A DNA stretch of 64,000 bases from Opitutaceae bacterium TAV5 (GTDB lineage: Bacteria > Verrucomicrobiota > Verrucomicrobiia > Opitutales > Opitutaceae): NCBI GenBank assembly GCA_000242935.3, contig CP007053.1:3643001-3707000 (forward strand), in the 5' to 3' direction. Both the position numbers and the translations under genes were made by a program. The notes under the pieces are model-generated. The model had not been told where the DNA came from and searched no databases. It was given only the letters and a program-made list of their open reading frames with translations. How positions within the stretch are numbered: the first letter of the stretch is position 1; the number at the start of each line of letters is the position of its first letter. Positions 61,919 to 64,000 of this stretch are shown here, in pieces.

Positions 61919-63325
61919 ATGTCGTCTGTCACCTCCTGTCTCCTTGTCGCCGTTGTCACTTGTTCATGCCTGTGTGCGACCGCTTCCGCCGCGCCGATCC
62001 GTCCGCTGGCGCAGGATTACGTGGTCGTCGGCGAATCGCCCGATCCGGCCAACGTGCCGCTCTACAACCCGAGCCTCGTGCGCATCGACTCCGGACCGCA
62101 GGCCGGACGGCTGCTCGGCTGTTATACGGTCAGCGGGCGGCGCACCGAGACGGCGAGCGTGGTCAACATCGTCGCCTCCGACGATCACGGAGCGACTTGG
62201 CAAATCCTCGCCACCGTCCGGCTCGGGCAGCCGCGGCTGTTCACGGTCGCACCGGTTGCGCACGGCGCCGGAAAGACGGGGAAACCGGTCGCCTCCGCGC
62301 CGGTCGTTTATCTCATCGGCTCCGGCAGTCCGCTGCGGATCATGCGTTCGGACGACGCCGGCGCGACGTGGTCCGCCCCGGTCAAAATCGCGGACGGCAA
62401 CTGGCACCAGAGCGCGACAAATTTTATCACGACCAACGGCTACGTTTACCTCGCGCTCGAAAAACGCGCGACGCGGGTGATGAACGCCTGGCCGGTCGGC
62501 GAACTGGCGCCCGTGCTCATGCGCGCCCGTATCGACGCCGACCTGACGCGTCCGGAAAGCTGGACCTTCGCCGGCGAGCTCGCCTTTCAGGACGTGATCC
62601 CCGGCTATCGTGAAAACGATCCGCAGATCGACGGGTTCGGCGTGCCGTTTTTCCGCCAGCAGTATCCGGATCGCGCGCCGGTCGCCGGCGGTCGCGGGCT
62701 GCTGCCGGGCCTGTCGGGCGGACCGGTGCGCACGTTTTCCCCGATGGGCTGGCTCGAAACCAACGTCGCGCAGATCACCGACCCGGCGCACATCTGGCAC
62801 GACCCGGCCGGCAAGACGTTTCACCTGCTCATGCGGGCGCATACCGGCGGCACGGGGTATGCCGCGCTCCTGAAGGTGGTGGAGCAGCCGGACGGCTCGA
62901 TGAAGACCATGCCCGAAACCGTGCCCTCCGGAAAACGCATCCTGTTTCTTCCGGTGCCGGGCGGGCAGATGCGGTTTCATCTGTTGCGCGACGAACAGAC
63001 CAAACTCTGGTGGCTGCTCGGCTCGCAGGCGACCGACTCGATGACGCGCGCCGACCTGTTGCCGCGCGATCGCTACGATCTGCCGAACAACGAACGCCAC
63101 CGGCTCGTGCTGCACTTTTCAAAAAATCTCGTGGACTGGTGCTTTGCCGGTCTGGTGGCGACCGGCGATTCGCCGAAGGAGGCCCGCCACTACGCGAGCA
63201 TGGTGATCGACGGCGACGATCTCGCGATCCTTTCGCGCAGCGGCGACGCCCGCGCCCGCAGCGCGCACGACGGCAACCTCATCACGTTCCACCGGGTGAA
63301 GGATTTCCGGACGCTGGTTTACTGA
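61919..63325 (+). CDS. Secreted sialidase-like (BNR) protein
   Basis: A signal peptide (CLLVAVVTCSCLCATASAA) is followed by a propeller with PLYNPSLVRIDSGPQAGRLL, Asp boxes SDDHGATWQIL and SDDAGATWSAP, and conserved aromatic and Arg-rich blocks later (ITDPAHIWHDPAGKTFHLLM, HYASMVIDGDDLAILSRSGD). This belongs to the sialidase superfamily but is a different subgroup from the proteins at 39575 and 50217. It is the last gene of the plus-strand operon starting at 55576. The gap of 171 bp to the stress protein holds a large inverted repeat. Substrate unknown. Confidence 0.77.
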   Translation: MSSVTSCLLVAVVTCSCLCATASAAPIRPLAQDYVVVGESPDPANVPLYNPSLVRIDSGPQAGRLLGCYTVSGRRTETASVVNIVASDDHGATWQILATVRLGQPRLFTVAPVAHGAGKTGKPVASAPVVYLIGSGSPLRIMRSDDAGATWSAPVKIADGNWHQSATNFITTNGYVYLALEKRATRVMNAWPVGELAPVLMRARIDADLTRPESWTFAGELAFQDVIPGYRENDPQIDGFGVPFFRQQYPDRAPVAGGRGLLPGLSGGPVRTFSPMGWLETNVAQITDPAHIWHDPAGKTFHLLMRAHTGGTGYAALLKVVEQPDGSMKTMPETVPSGKRILFLPVPGGQMRFHLLRDEQTKLWWLLGSQATDSMTRADLLPRDRYDLPNNERHRLVLHFSKNLVDWCFAGLVATGDSPKEARHYASMVIDGDDLAILSRSGDARARSAHDGNLITFHRVKDFRTLVY

Positions 63326-63362
63326 GCGCAGCACCCATTGCCGCCAGAAAATCCGATGATTG

Positions 63363-63482
63363 TTTTTTAGCCGCGAAAGGGCGCAAATATCCTGACGCGC
63401 ATGGAACTCTCCATCGCGCTTATAAGCGCGCAGGAGATTTTCGCCGGGCAGAATGATCTTTGCGCTCCTTTGCGGCTGAAAT
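63363..63482. repeat. Inverted repeat between convergent BNR and universal stress genes
   Basis: TTTTTAGCCGCGAAAGGGCG-CAAA (63365-63388) pairs imperfectly with TTTGCGCTCCTTTGCGGCTG-AAA (63459-63481). The loop contains a second small palindrome (CGCGCTTATAAGCGCG, 63413-63428). Placed between converging genes it may act as a bidirectional terminator; it also resembles dispersed AAAGGGCGCAAA-type repeats. Confidence 0.6.
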
Positions 63483-63496
63483 TCTGCGGTTCGACG

Positions 63497-64000
63497 TCAC
63501 GACCGGAAGAGCAGCACGGGGATCTGCACACTGCGGATCATGTCGCTGGTGGTGCTGCCGACGAAAAACTGGCGAAGGCGCGAATGGCCGTACGCTCCCA
63601 TCACCAGCAGGCCGATGGACTCGCCGGTGACGGTGGCCGTGATCACTTCGCCGACCTCGCCGGGCACATGGCTGGCCTCCACTTCGTAACCGGCGGCCAC
63701 GAGGCGGTCGCGGGCGTTGGCGAGTTCGGTCGCCCGTCCGACATCGGATTCCCCCACGCTGAGCAGGCGGCAGCGCAGGCCCTTGAGCAGGGGTTGGCTC
63801 ACGGCGTGGTCCACCGCCTTTTGCACGCTGGGGCTGCCATCCCATGCGATCAGGATGCGTTCGATGGGCCGGAATGCGCGCGAGGCCACGAGCACGGGCT
63901 GGCGGCTCGTGCGGATGACACGCTCGAGGTTGCTGCCGAGGTGGCCCTTGGCGAAGTCGGCGTGCTCGCCGCGCTTGCCGATGACGACAAGGTCGGTGGT
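63497..64000 (-). CDS. Universal stress protein, tandem UspA domains (5' end outside window)
   Basis: The reading frame is open to the window edge. The visible part starts in the end of a first UspA domain (DLVVIGKRGEHADFAKGHLG, then RTSRQPVLVASR) and continues into a complete second domain: RPIERILIAWDGSPSVQKAV, ESIGLLVMGAYGHSRLRQFF and the ATP-binding-type G-x9-G pattern in GAYGHSRLRQFFVGST. The end SVQIPVLLFRS is typical. A GTG at 63895 looks like a start but lies within the conserved end of the first domain, so the real start is upstream. UspA proteins bind ATP/AMP and aid stress survival. Convergent with the BNR operon. Confidence 0.88.
   Translation of the reverse strand, partial: TTDLVVIGKRGEHADFAKGHLGSNLERVIRTSRQPVLVASRAFRPIERILIAWDGSPSVQKAVDHAVSQPLLKGLRCRLLSVGESDVGRATELANARDRLVAAGYEVEASHVPGEVGEVITATVTGESIGLLVMGAYGHSRLRQFFVGSTTSDMIRSVQIPVLLFRS

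Noticed and set aside
63497-63895. Single-domain universal stress protein starting at 63895
   Set aside because: Upstream codons continue in frame with the conserved end of another UspA domain, so the gene is longer and cut by the window edge.
1-64000. tRNA, rRNA, riboswitch, transposase or phage genes
   Set aside because: No cloverleaf, rRNA stretch, transposase or integrase motifs were found by reading; a covariance-model search would be needed to exclude small RNAs.

Overview
The window is high-GC bacterial DNA that looks like an Opitutaceae-type Verrucomicrobium. This is inferred from the gene content: many secreted glycosidases and lyases, PEP-CTERM proteins, H-X9-DG pseudopilins, a dense set of related LacI regulators, and no SusC/SusD or TonB genes. 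No rRNA, tRNA, CRISPR array, transposase or replication origin was seen.

Layout. 1-2.4 kb is housekeeping: an AsmA-like gene end, rsmI and a Ppx/GppA gene. 2.5-8.2 kb has a heparinase-like enzyme, then a GH2 enzyme overlapping an FAD oxidoreductase, with a divergent AraC regulator. 9.1-20.4 kb is one long minus-strand array: PEP-CTERM, pseudopilin, GH42-like, PEP-CTERM, secreted lectin-like protein, pseudopilin, GH42-like, oligogalacturonate lyase. A classical LacI gene is divergent from it. 21.6-22.9 kb is a decayed toxin-antitoxin patch. 23.0-26.8 kb is housekeeping (tex, aroE).

26.8-55.2 kb is an accessory region. It contains five LacI paralogues with a shared C-terminal motif, each beside secreted-enzyme genes. 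It also holds a BASS transporter / APH-like kinase / HpcH aldolase / lactonase-like / BNR operon, a convergent secreted enzyme with its own pseudopilin and PEP-CTERM gene, an esterase, a graveyard of fragments from similar loci, a second BNR protein, and an MFS transporter-eda-kdgK set. 55.5-63.3 kb is a plus-strand run: BNR protein, LamG PEP-CTERM protein, pseudopilin, BNR_4/alginate-lyase fusion, pseudopilin, BNR protein. The window ends inside a tandem universal stress protein gene.

How it works together (inference). Secreted hydrolases and lyases would cut acidic, pectin- or uronate-containing glycans. Oligogalacturonate lyase, an organic-acid MFS carrier, KDG kinase and KDPG aldolase would move the uronates into the Entner-Doudoroff route; KduI and KduD are not in the window. 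The most striking pattern is a recurring block of PEP-CTERM gene, pseudopilin gene and large secreted enzyme gene, usually beside a LacI gene. It suggests that each glycan locus carries its own surface-display or secretion parts. Short inverted-repeat elements are scattered between genes, including three copies of an element of about 180 bp with conserved ends and a variable AT-rich centre.
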